Of a stretch of 10,339 nucleotides of DNA, positions 1-7,040 are shown one piece after another (the stretch's first letter is position 1; each line of letters opens with the position of its first letter). The stretch is from DATJYV01 sp035499415. GTDB taxonomy: Bacteria; Bacteroidota; Ignavibacteria; UBA10030. The notes beneath the pieces were generated by a model that was given only the letters and a program-made list of their open reading frames with translations, was not told the origin of the DNA and ran no database searches. Position numbers and translations under genes: made by a program. The stretch is from positions 1-10,339 of the forward strand of contig DATJYV010000074.1 in assembly GCA_035499415.1 (NCBI GenBank), in the 5' to 3' direction.

Positions 1-773
1 GTCATGTTCGGCGATGGTTTCACCCACGCCAGTCCCGTCTCGTCATACCACATTTCGCGTTTCCATCCCTCGAGCGCCACGACGGTAAGCGATGCCTTGA
101 CGCCGTTTCGAAGCCATCCCTCTCCGTTCATCATGCGCGCAAGCTCCCCGAGCGTCATCGCATGCACAATGGGAATCGGATGGAGCCCGACGAACGACCG
201 GAGCGAGTCCACAAGGACGAAACCTTCGGGCGAAACACCGCGAATGGGGTTGGGCCGGTCGAGGACGACAAATGGGATCCCGCGCTCTGCTGCGGCTTCC
301 ATCGTGAGCGAGAGGGTCGATTCGTACGTATAAAATCGAGCCCCCACGTCCTGGATGTCGAAGAGGACGACATCGATGCTGTCGAGCATTTCCGGGGTCG
401 GTTTTGTCGCGGCCCCGAAGAGTGAAAAAACGGGCAGGCCGGTCCTGTCATCCCGTGAATTCCCGACAGAGATGCCGTCCGGCGTGTCGCCGCGGATTCC
501 GTGTTCCGGGCCGAACAGTTTTGTCAGATGGGTCTCCGCATTCCTGTGAAGCGCATCCGCGAGATGTTCTCCACTCGCAAGCAGCGACGTGTTGTTTGCC
601 ACGAGCGCCACGCGCTTACCCCGAACGAGGTCAAAGCGCTCATCAAAAAGAATGTCGGCCCCAACGCGAACCTGCGACGACCCTCGCGACAGGAACGCAA
701 GAAGCATCACGAGCAATTGCACGGCGCTGAGGAGAATGCGGGAAAAAACCCGGAGGGACGGTTGCGGGCTCAA
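1..773 (-). CDS. namZ: NamZ/DUF1343 exo-beta-N-acetylmuramidase, secreted (3' end outside window)
   Basis: DUF1343 proteins such as Bacillus subtilis NamZ (YbbC) remove terminal N-acetylmuramic acid from peptidoglycan fragments outside the cytoplasm. The window holds 257 codons of an expected ~400. From the chosen start there is a signal peptide: an n-region with R8 and R12, a hydrophobic core at ~13-28, and a cleavage region near 29-34. Family motifs follow in order: FGPEHG at 87-92 with RG at 94-95, DVVLFDIQDVGARFYTY at 134-150, DRPNP at 172-176, PIPIVHAMTLGEL at 199-211, and KPSPNM at the window edge. The TTG start at 773-771 overlaps the NUDIX stop (TTGA). I prefer it to the GTG at 722 or ATG at 707 because only it gives a charged n-region plus a full hydrophobic core. 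No strong ribosome site is visible, so translational coupling is likely. The family call is secure; the exact start is inferred. Confidence 0.9.
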   Translation of the reverse strand, partial: MSPQPSLRVFSRILLSAVQLLVMLLAFLSRGSSQVRVGADILFDERFDLVRGKRVALVANNTSLLASGEHLADALHRNAETHLTKLFGPEHGIRGDTPDGISVGNSRDDRTGLPVFSLFGAATKPTPEMLDSIDVVLFDIQDVGARFYTYESTLSLTMEAAAERGIPFVVLDRPNPIRGVSPEGFVLVDSLRSFVGLHPIPIVHAMTLGELARMMNGEGWLRNGVKASLTVVALEGWKREMWYDETGLAWVKPSPNM

Positions 774-1303
774 ATGTGGTTCTTTGCGATGGTCCACGCG
801 GCGATGGTCATTCCGTCCCAAATCACTCCCGAGACGATGCGGGCTTCAATTTCGTCCGGACGAAGCGTCCATTGCTCGAACTCCTCCGTCTCATCGGACG
901 CTGCCTTCAACGCAGAGAGATTCCGCGCAATGTAGATCCTGCAGAATTCATTCGTCACCCCATTGTACGGGTTGAACTCCCCTGCAATCTTCCAGTCGCG
1001 CGCGACGAATCCTGCTTCTTCCTGAAGCTCACGCGCCGCCGCCGCGTCATACGACTCCCCTTCTTTCACTCCACCGCACGGGAACTCCAGACTTTCCCGG
1101 TCGCACAAGTAGCGATACTGGTTCAGCAGGATCAGCGATCCGTCCGGTCGAACCGGGACAACGAGACTGGAGCCGAAAGAATCAACATAGTGATATTCCC
1201 CTTCGCCCCCGGCCGGAAGTCGAACGGTGTCTCTGCGATAGGTCCACCACCGATTTCGAAAGAGGATGGATGATGAAAGTTTATCCCACCGTTTGAGGGA
1301 CAT
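770..1303 (-). CDS. NUDIX hydrolase, ADP-ribose pyrophosphatase-like
   Basis: This 177-residue protein carries a complete Nudix box at residues 77-99: G77, E83, then RELQEEAGF at 91-99. E92, E95 and E96 are the expected metal-binding carboxylates. An NQYRY segment at 61-65 and an EFPCGG lead-in at 73-78 resemble ADP-ribose pyrophosphatases (NudF/YqkG type). The likely reaction is hydrolysis of ADP-ribose or a similar nucleoside-diphosphate sugar to AMP plus a sugar phosphate in the cytosol. The substrate cannot be fixed from sequence. The ATG at 1303 is the only usable start, because the frame upstream closes at the TAG that also ends ndk. The bases before it are pyrimidine-rich (TTTTCCTCCG) with no Shine-Dalgarno. 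It lies 60 bp after ndk, and its TGA overlaps the namZ start. Confidence 0.92.
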   Translation of the reverse strand: MSLKRWDKLSSSILFRNRWWTYRRDTVRLPAGGEGEYHYVDSFGSSLVVPVRPDGSLILLNQYRYLCDRESLEFPCGGVKEGESYDAAAARELQEEAGFVARDWKIAGEFNPYNGVTNEFCRIYIARNLSALKAASDETEEFEQWTLRPDEIEARIVSGVIWDGMTIAAWTIAKNHI

Positions 1304-1363
1304 CGGAGGAAAAGAAGCTAAAGAAGGGATTGGCCGGCATCGGCGCGAAACGCGGTCCGATGG

Positions 1364-1783
1364 CTAGAGAAGTTCGGATTGGGAAAAAAAGAAAGCAACC
1401 TCCCGTGCGCCGTTCTCCGGCGAATCCGAGCCATGAACGATATTCTCCCCCTTGCTGTCGGCAAATTGTTTCCGGATGGTTCCGGGAGCTGCATCTTTTG
1501 GGTCGGTCGCGCCAATCAGGGTACGGAAGTCCCCAACCGCATTTTCTTTTTCGAGAGCGACGGGCACGCACGGACCGCTCGACATGAAATCGACAAGCCC
1601 ATCATAGAACGGCCGCCCCCGATGCACTTCATAAAACGCTCCGGCAGTCTCCTTCGTCATGCGGACCTGTTTGAATCCCAGGACCCGGAAACCGGATTTC
1701 TGGATCCTTGCAAGTACTTCTCCCTGCAGGTTCTTTCTCACGCAATCCGGCTTCAGTATTGCGAGCGTCCGTTCAGTCGCCAT
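1364..1783 (-). CDS. ndk: Nucleoside diphosphate kinase
   Basis: Ndk moves the gamma-phosphate of ATP onto nucleoside diphosphates through a phosphohistidine, balancing the cytosolic NTP/dNTP pools. With the start chosen here the protein has 139 residues, the usual bacterial size. It opens with the family signature ATERTLAILKPD. The active-site histidine is H117 in NIVHGSDS, in the typical position. GTIRKQF and the final SQSEL stretch also match. An ATG 21 bp upstream at 1804 would add seven residues. I choose 1783 because the family begins with MATERT and a GGAG lies 8 nt upstream at 1792-1795. Ndk has been reported to associate with succinyl-CoA synthetase in Pseudomonas, so having sucD two genes upstream is suggestive, although a HerA ATPase gene separates them. 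Confidence 0.96.
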   Translation of the reverse strand: MATERTLAILKPDCVRKNLQGEVLARIQKSGFRVLGFKQVRMTKETAGAFYEVHRGRPFYDGLVDFMSSGPCVPVALEKENAVGDFRTLIGATDPKDAAPGTIRKQFADSKGENIVHGSDSPENGAREVAFFFSQSELL

Positions 1784-1889
1784 TTCCTTGTCTCCATCCT
1801 CCATTTCGCATCCCGTCCATCACGTTCTTCCTTCCGACTCCTGACTTGTGGATTCTGTCCCTTGTCTTCCTGCTTACGCTTTCAAACCC
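1784..1889 (-). other. Purine-rich spacer between the HerA gene and ndk
   Basis: This is 106 bp of noncoding sequence, strongly A/G-biased on the transcribed-sense (minus) strand. It has short imperfect direct repeats: GACAAGG twice, GATGGA twice, GAAATGG twice (the second copy running into the ndk start), and AGTCAGG followed directly by AGTCGGA. The last GGAG (1792-1795) is the probable ndk ribosome site. I see no terminator hairpin and no convincing promoter here, so read-through into ndk is likely. Confidence 0.5.
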
Positions 1890-3497
1890 CTAATTCTTCT
1901 GCTGATTCCACCACCGTTCCATAACTTCACTCGCGTCTGTCTTCGCCCCTTTTTGCCTCCACTTGTCGAAGAACTGGACGTCCGCGCTGTCGGGAGTGGG
2001 ATTCGGCAGGTCAAACTGAACACGAAGCGGCATCGGCATTGCATCGCCCAGGATCACCGCCTCGCCCTGGCGCAGAAGCGGAATGACACTGTCCAGACCG
2101 CTGAAGGTGTCGGGCACGAGCCGCCGGATATATCCCTGGTCGACAGGATTCAGCAGACGCAGGATCACAAAGTTGCTGCATTGCGACAGGATCGTCTCCG
2201 AAATATCCGAAGGCCGCTGGCTGACGATCATGCAGCTCACGCCATACTTGCGTCCCTCTTTTGCGATCCGTTCCACAGTTTTTCGGGCAGCGGAAGATCC
2301 GTCCGCGGACGTCGAGAGGTAGTTGTGCGCCTCTTCGAAGACGAGAAGGATGGGAAGATCCCGGCGATGGGGGTTCCAGAAGTTGAAATCAAACGCAATG
2401 CGCGCCACGAGGGCGACAACCGTCTTGACGATGTCGAACGGAATTCCGCTCATGTCCATGATGGTGATTTTTGACTGACCGTTGAGCCCGAAGATCATCA
2501 TCATGAGCGCCTTGGCCGATTCCGAGTCGAGACACACCTTCGGCCTGAACATGAATCCGTAGCGCGGGTCGTTGAGCTTGGAATTGAGCTTCACGAGGAT
2601 CCGGGTGAATTTGCCGAAGTACGGGCCTTCGCGCGGGCCCGAGGGACCGCCGGTGATCTTTTCGGTGTCGAGAAACTGAAGCCGCCCGCGGACTTCGTTC
2701 ATATCGTAAAAGACGGGCGTGTCGATTGTCGTCACGCCGGAGAGCTGGGGGTTCTTCGCCTTTTTCGACGCGAGGATCAGATCCTGGAGCATGGAAATAT
2801 GGATCGATGCGTTTTCATCGTCGGGGTCGATGAACATCTCCTGGATTTCTTCAAAATTCATGAGCCAGTAAGGCAGTTCGAGCGCCGCAAGGTCAAAATG
2901 CTGGCTTCCCTCCGGGAACGCTTTCGTGTATTCGTTGTGAATGTCGATGAGAACCACATTCGTGTCGGGGAACTTCGCCACTTTTTGGAGAATCGAAGAG
3001 ACGGTGCACGATTTTCCCGATCCGCTCGAGCCCAGAATCGCCAGGTGCTTTCCGAAGAAGCGGTTGGGGTCGAGGTACGCACGCTCGTTCTCGAACAGCG
3101 AAAGCTGGCCGACGGAGAAGTTGAATTTTTGGAACGCCGAGAACGCGACCTTCATATCCTTGTCTTCCAGGAGGTAGACAATCGCCTCGGCCGTCGGCAC
3201 GGTGGAGACTCCCGTCTCGTACTTACCGTTCTTCATCGTTCCGACCATGGTCACGGTCATGAGGTAGGCGGAAATCGTCTTTCCCCCTTCCATCACGTCC
3301 GATTTTCTCATCTGGTCGACGATTCCGATGACAAACATTTTCCCCACGGGAACGAGGACGTAGGTTCCGATCTGACCGACGAGATAGACGCGATCGCCGA
3401 TTTTTTTGGAGAGATTGGAGAGTTGATGGTCGATCAGGACCGTCAGTGCCGAACTCGTTATCTCCCGGACGACTCCTATTCTTTTCTCTTCCCACAT
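1890..3497 (-). CDS. HerA-like ATPase/translocase (DUF87, FtsK-HerA superfamily)
   Basis: This is a 535-residue ATPase of the HerA branch of the FtsK/HerA superfamily, hexameric motors that pump DNA. A small beta-rich N-terminal segment (~1-130) fits a HAS-barrel-like region. Walker A is GSSGSGKS at 156-163. Walker B is LPILLVFEEAH at 381-391 with E388/E389. SQRPSDI at 426-432 is the typical post-Walker B motif, and NFVILRLLNPVD at 442-453 also fits the family. Length matches characterised HerA proteins (~500). The ATG at 3497 has AAAGGA 11 nt upstream. It lies only 25 bp after sucD, so the two are probably co-transcribed. HerA usually pairs with the nuclease NurA or, in defence systems, with SIR2, DUF4297 or similar effectors; none is visible in this window. 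The family assignment is firm; the role is unknown. Confidence 0.9.
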   Translation of the reverse strand: MWEEKRIGVVREITSSALTVLIDHQLSNLSKKIGDRVYLVGQIGTYVLVPVGKMFVIGIVDQMRKSDVMEGGKTISAYLMTVTMVGTMKNGKYETGVSTVPTAEAIVYLLEDKDMKVAFSAFQKFNFSVGQLSLFENERAYLDPNRFFGKHLAILGSSGSGKSCTVSSILQKVAKFPDTNVVLIDIHNEYTKAFPEGSQHFDLAALELPYWLMNFEEIQEMFIDPDDENASIHISMLQDLILASKKAKNPQLSGVTTIDTPVFYDMNEVRGRLQFLDTEKITGGPSGPREGPYFGKFTRILVKLNSKLNDPRYGFMFRPKVCLDSESAKALMMMIFGLNGQSKITIMDMSGIPFDIVKTVVALVARIAFDFNFWNPHRRDLPILLVFEEAHNYLSTSADGSSAARKTVERIAKEGRKYGVSCMIVSQRPSDISETILSQCSNFVILRLLNPVDQGYIRRLVPDTFSGLDSVIPLLRQGEAVILGDAMPMPLRVQFDLPNPTPDSADVQFFDKWRQKGAKTDASEVMERWWNQQKN

Positions 3498-3522
3498 GAC
3501 CGTTTTGTTCCTTTGTTTGACT

Positions 3523-4521
3523 TTATCGTCGACGCCTCTTTGTAGGCCGGCGGCGCGCGGCTGTTACCCGCTTCCGGTCCTTTGGCGGTTCCGGACTCTT
3601 GCCCGGACGCGCGTGGGATCCACGCCGCTTGAGCGCATGCTCCATGGTTTCACCGAGCGAGGCGGGACTCTCCGCCACTGCTATTCCCGCCTGCGTGAGA
3701 GCTTTTATTTTCTCTTCCGCCGTACCGTGACCGCCGGAAATGATGGCACCCGCGTGCCCCATGCGTCTTCCCGGGGGAGCCGTCCGCCCCGCGATAAATC
3801 CGACGACCGGCTTGCGCACGTGCCTCGCGATATACGCCGCGGCTTCTTCTTCGGCACTCCCGCCGATCTCGCCAATCATCATGATCGCGTCCGTCCTCTC
3901 GTCCTCGTTGAACAGTTTCACGGCATCGATGAAGCGTGTCCCGATCACCGGGTCGCCGCCGATGCCGACACATGTCGACTGGCCGATCCCCCGTTCCGTC
4001 ATCTGCCAGACAGCTTCGTACGTGAGCGTTCCGCTCCGCGAGATGAGGCCAACCCTTCCGGCTTTATGGATGAATCCCGGCATGATGCCGATCTTGCATT
4101 CGCCCGGGGTGATGATCCCGGGACAGTTGGGCCCGACCATCCGGACGCCTCGTGCGTTCAGATACTCATACACTCCTACCATATCCCGTATCGGAATTCC
4201 TTCCGTGATCGTCACGACAAGCTTCACGCCGGAATCTGCCGCCTCCATGACAGCGTCAGCTGCGAACGCCGCAGGTACAAAAATGACGGAAGCGTTTGCC
4301 CCTTCGGCCTCGACGGCTTCTCGGACGGTGTTAAAAACGGGAACGGGTCGACCGAGCTTGTCCTTGTCATTTCCCTTGTAGGAACTTCCCCCCTTTCCCG
4401 GCGTGACGCCGGCGACGACGTTGGTCCCATACTCGATCATCTGCTTCGTATGGAACGTGCCTTCGCTGCCCGTGATCCCTTGCACGACGAGCCGGGTCGA
4501 CTTGTTTACGAGGATGCTCAA
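3523..4521 (-). CDS. sucD: Succinyl-CoA synthetase alpha subunit with basic C-terminal tail
   Basis: SucD binds CoA and carries the catalytic phosphohistidine for interconversion of succinyl-CoA and succinate coupled to ATP or GTP in the TCA cycle. The N-terminal Rossmann domain begins SILVNKSTRLVVQGITGSEGT, very like Escherichia coli SucD. GPNCPGIITPGECKIGIMPG lies at 130-149. H256 in MGHAGAI is the expected phosphorylated residue. The family core ends near residue 298. A 34-35 residue tail follows with 17 Lys/Arg, making the protein 332 residues instead of ~290. The start is TTG at 4521: a TAA closes the frame just upstream, and the N-terminal match confirms the position. No Shine-Dalgarno is visible; a degenerate 8-nt repeat abuts the start. 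SucC, the beta subunit, is not in this window. The HerA gene follows after 25 bp. Confidence 0.95.
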   Translation of the reverse strand: MSILVNKSTRLVVQGITGSEGTFHTKQMIEYGTNVVAGVTPGKGGSSYKGNDKDKLGRPVPVFNTVREAVEAEGANASVIFVPAAFAADAVMEAADSGVKLVVTITEGIPIRDMVGVYEYLNARGVRMVGPNCPGIITPGECKIGIMPGFIHKAGRVGLISRSGTLTYEAVWQMTERGIGQSTCVGIGGDPVIGTRFIDAVKLFNEDERTDAIMMIGEIGGSAEEEAAAYIARHVRKPVVGFIAGRTAPPGRRMGHAGAIISGGHGTAEEKIKALTQAGIAVAESPASLGETMEHALKRRGSHARPGKSPEPPKDRKRVTAARRRPTKRRRR

Positions 4522-4560
4522 GGAGAATTTGGTGATTGGTTAATTTGGCAATTGGGTAAC
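4522..4560 (-). repeat. Degenerate 8-nt tandem repeat before sucD
   Basis: On the minus strand four consecutive octamers can be read: TTACCCAA (4559-4552), TTGCCAAA (4551-4544), TTAACCAA (4543-4536) and TCACCAAA (4535-4528). A partial TTCTCC then touches the sucD TTG start. The tract is far more AT-rich than its surroundings. It fills most of the 65-bp gatA-sucD gap and contains no Shine-Dalgarno. Short tandem repeats of this general look occur as intergenic filler in several bacterial lineages. Any regulatory role is unknown. Confidence 0.55.
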
Positions 4561-4586
4561 TGGAGGGGCCGGTCTTGTCTGGTCCA

Positions 4587-6005
4587 TTATTGGCCGGCCG
4601 TCTCGAGGAAGTCTGCAACCCGGAGGATCGTCTGCTCGTCAAAATGTTTTCCCAGGATCTGCAGTCCGATGGGAAGACCCCCGTTGTCTTCTCCGCAGGG
4701 GATGCTGATACCCGGAATCCCCGCGAGGTTCGCCGAGGTCGTGTAGATGTCGGAGAGATACATCTGCAGAGGGTCGTCGATCTTCTCCCCGGCTTTGAAC
4801 GCAGTGCTCGGCGATGTCGGCGTCATAACGACATCCACTTTCTTGAACGCCTCGATGAAATCATTCTGAATCAGCCGCCGCACCTTTTGCGCCTTTCGGT
4901 AGTACGCGTCGTAATAACCGGATGAGAGCACGTACGTGCCCAGCATGATCCTTCGCTTTACCTCTGCCCCAAACCCCTTGCTGCGGGATTCTACATACAT
5001 GTCGCGGAGCTCGTGCGCTCCTTCGGACCGAAACCCGTAGCGGGCTCCGTCGTACCGCGCGAGGTTCGAGGAGGCCTCCGCTGTCGCGAGAATGTAATAG
5101 GTAGAGATCGTGTAGTCCGTGTAGGGCAACGATATCTCCGTGACCGTCGCTCCGTTCTTTCTCAGGACTTCAAGCTTTGACGCCACTGCGTTGCCAATCT
5201 GGGCGTCCAGCGCCGCGCCAAAATATTCCTTCGGTACTCCCACTTTCAACCCCGCCACACTCTGGGTCAATCCTCCAAGGTAATCCGGGACCGGCACGAC
5301 CGCCGAGGTTTCATCCCGTTCGTCATGTCCGGCGATCACGCCGAGCACCCGTGCCGCGTCCTTTGTGCAGAGTCCAAACGGACCGATGGTATCAAAGGAG
5401 GATGCGAACGCGACAAGGCCGTAACGCGAAACTCGCCCGTAAGTCGGTTTGAGTCCCACGACGCCGGTGAACGATGCGGGCTGCCGGATCGATCCGCCCG
5501 TGTCGGACCCAAGAGCCGTTGTCGCCAACCCCGCCCTGACGGCCACTGCCGACCCGCCGCTCGAACCCCCGGGTACCCGCGATTCATCCTGCGGCAGACG
5601 TACGCGGCCGAATGCCGAGTTTTCCGTCGACGAACCCATCGCAAATTCATCCATATTGCACTTTCCGACGATGACGGCGTCGGCACGGCGCAGGCGCTCA
5701 ATAACGGTCGCATCGTACAATGAAACAAAATTCTCCAGAATCTTTGAGCCGCACGTCACACGCTCGTCCTTGACGCAGATGACATCCTTGACCGCGACGA
5801 CCATGCCGGCAAGCGGACCCGCATTCCCGGCACGCAGTTTTTCATCGACTGCCCGTGCCTGGCCAAGGGCCTTCTCTTCAAACACCGAAAGGAATGCGTT
5901 GAGCGAGGCGTTCGCACCGATCGCCTGGAGATACTCCCTCGTCACACGCTCGGAAGTCGTCCTGCCGCTCGCGAGGTCCCACTGAATGGAGTCAAATTTC
6001 TTCAT
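4587..6005 (-). CDS. gatA: Asp-tRNA(Asn)/Glu-tRNA(Gln) amidotransferase subunit A
   Basis: GatA is the glutaminase/amidase subunit of GatCAB. It releases ammonia from glutamine to convert Glu-tRNA(Gln) or Asp-tRNA(Asn) to the amidated form. The 472-residue length is normal. The amidase-signature triad is complete: K73 in VAVKD, S148 in VPGGSSGGS, and nucleophile S172 in GSDTGGSIRQPAS. Spacing equals that in Staphylococcus GatA (79/154/178). KPTYGRVSRYG at 186-196 and GIPGISIPCG near the C-terminus are typical of true GatA rather than a generic amidase. The ATG at 6005 is preceded by a C-rich stretch with no Shine-Dalgarno. It lies 77 bp after tatA and 65 bp before sucD. gatB and gatC are not in the window, so the complex must be completed from other loci. 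Confidence 0.96.
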   Translation of the reverse strand: MKKFDSIQWDLASGRTTSERVTREYLQAIGANASLNAFLSVFEEKALGQARAVDEKLRAGNAGPLAGMVVAVKDVICVKDERVTCGSKILENFVSLYDATVIERLRRADAVIVGKCNMDEFAMGSSTENSAFGRVRLPQDESRVPGGSSGGSAVAVRAGLATTALGSDTGGSIRQPASFTGVVGLKPTYGRVSRYGLVAFASSFDTIGPFGLCTKDAARVLGVIAGHDERDETSAVVPVPDYLGGLTQSVAGLKVGVPKEYFGAALDAQIGNAVASKLEVLRKNGATVTEISLPYTDYTISTYYILATAEASSNLARYDGARYGFRSEGAHELRDMYVESRSKGFGAEVKRRIMLGTYVLSSGYYDAYYRKAQKVRRLIQNDFIEAFKKVDVVMTPTSPSTAFKAGEKIDDPLQMYLSDIYTTSANLAGIPGISIPCGEDNGGLPIGLQILGKHFDEQTILRVADFLETAGQ

Positions 6006-6082
6006 AGGCGCGGGAGCGGGCCGGGCAGGGACTTTCCACGGGAGGTAAGTGAACTACGGGAGGCGAACCAGACGGAGGGGAG

Positions 6083-6301
6083 CTACTTCTTTTCGCTCTT
6101 GTCGTCCGGCTGACTGACATCCTTGTCAAGCTGTTTGACTTCCTTTTCCACTTCATCCTGAACGTCACGGGCCGCCTTTCGGAATTCCCTGATGCCCTGG
6201 CCCAACCCCTTGGCAAGTTCGGGAAGTTTTTTGGCTCCGAAGAAGACGAGGATGATCAGAAGAATGAGAAACAGCTCCGAGCCACCGACATTTCCAAACA
6301 T
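6083..6301 (-). CDS. tatA: Twin-arginine translocase subunit TatA
   Basis: TatA multimerises to form the conducting element of the Tat pathway, which exports folded proteins across the inner membrane. The 72-residue protein has the classic layout. A short periplasmic N-terminus with E9 precedes one transmembrane helix (~10-21), then the hinge FGAKKLPEL at 21-29. An amphipathic helix (AKGLGQGIREFRKA) follows, then a charged tail rich in Asp, Glu and Lys. The start has the best ribosome site in the window: AGAGGAG at 6308-6314, 6 nt upstream and lying over the last codons of purQ. Only 2 bp separate the purQ stop from this ATG, so translation is probably coupled. tatC is not nearby. TatA versus TatE cannot be separated by sequence alone. 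Confidence 0.94.
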   Translation of the reverse strand: MFGNVGGSELFLILLIILVFFGAKKLPELAKGLGQGIREFRKAARDVQDEVEKEVKQLDKDVSQPDDKSEKK

Positions 6302-6303
6302 GA

Positions 6304-7038
6304 TTAACTCCTCTCTGCGGTCATAAGACCGTGGTACAATGATTGGTTCGCTGCGCTCTCGATCAACGATTGAAATATTGGGAGCCCATCGGTGCTGCCG
6401 AGGAGAGCATCGGACGCACGCTCCGGATGGGGCATCATACCAAACACATTTCCCGCTTCATTCATGACCCCGGCAATATTGGCAAGCGACCCGTTCGGGT
6501 TCGCCTCGGGGCTCACCGACCCGTCGGCATTGCAATACCGAAAAAGAATCTGCCCCCTCTCTTCCATGCGGCGGAGCGCGGTGTCGTCGATAAAGTAATT
6601 GCCGTCGCCGTGCGCAATGGGAATCTGCAGGACATCGCCCGCGCCGCTTTTGTTCGTCAGCCGGGTCCGGTTGTTCTCGACGCGCACATGCACTTGTTTA
6701 CACGCGAACCGCAAGGATGCGTTCTGCAAGAGAGCCCCCGGAAGCAATCCGGCCTCGGTAAGGATTTGAAATCCGTTGCATATGCCGAAAACCGTTCCGC
6801 CATCCGCGGCGAACCGGACCACGTCGGTCATGATCGGCGAAAACCGGGCAATCGCCCCGCACCGCAGGTAATCGCCGTACGAGAATCCACCGGGCAGAAT
6901 CACGACGTCGATGTCGCCGAGCTTCTTGTCCTTGTGCCAGATAAATCGCGACTCCTGGCCGAGGACCGTTCCCGTTGCGAAGTGTGCATCGTGGTCGCAG
7001 TTGGAGCCGGGAAAAACGATGATGCCGAATTTCGCCAT
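6304..7038 (-). CDS. purQ: Phosphoribosylformylglycinamidine synthase, glutaminase subunit PurQ
   Basis: PurQ is the class I glutamine amidotransferase subunit of the three-part FGAM synthase (PurSQL), step 4 of purine synthesis. It makes ammonia from glutamine for PurL. From the start chosen here it has 244 residues, slightly longer than typical (~227). The triad is visible: nucleophile C87 in GICNGFQ, and H204 and E206 in MMPHPER. The N-terminus AKFGIIVFPGSNCDHD and GGFSYGDYLRCGAIAR at 50-65 are diagnostic. The frame extends upstream to 7110, but that would overlap purS. The ATG at 7038 gives the canonical N-terminus and sits 2 bp after the purS stop. purL is absent from the window. The 3' end carries the tatA ribosome site. 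Confidence 0.96.
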   Translation of the reverse strand: MAKFGIIVFPGSNCDHDAHFATGTVLGQESRFIWHKDKKLGDIDVVILPGGFSYGDYLRCGAIARFSPIMTDVVRFAADGGTVFGICNGFQILTEAGLLPGALLQNASLRFACKQVHVRVENNRTRLTNKSGAGDVLQIPIAHGDGNYFIDDTALRRMEERGQILFRYCNADGSVSPEANPNGSLANIAGVMNEAGNVFGMMPHPERASDALLGSTDGLPIFQSLIESAANQSLYHGLMTAERS

Positions 7039-7040
7039 CG

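Noticed and set aside
1784..1804. Longer Ndk start at 1804
   Set aside because: The seven extra residues are not part of the family, and the ATG at 1783 has a well-spaced GGAG.
1890..3497. A HerA-based antiphage defence system
   Set aside because: No nuclease, SIR2, DUF4297 or other effector is present, and all neighbours are housekeeping genes. A defence role is unsupported here.
2799..3545. A 248-codon plus-strand open frame opposite the HerA gene
   Set aside because: It mirrors the HerA coding frame, with low-complexity charged composition typical of a shadow frame, and has no family resemblance.
4565..4600. GGCCGG / CCGGCC inverted repeat after gatA as a terminator
   Set aside because: Both arms are themselves palindromic, the loop is over 20 nt and spans the gatA stop codon, and no T-run follows.
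3496..4746. A 416-codon open frame on the plus strand opposite sucD
   Set aside because: It is antisense to a secure SucD gene and its translation has no recognisable domain. Long antisense frames are expected in GC-rich codon usage.
6006..6082. A promoter or regulatory RNA in the tatA-gatA gap
   Set aside because: The gap is C-rich with a repeated CCTCCCGT word, but I found no -10/-35 pair and no stable hairpin.
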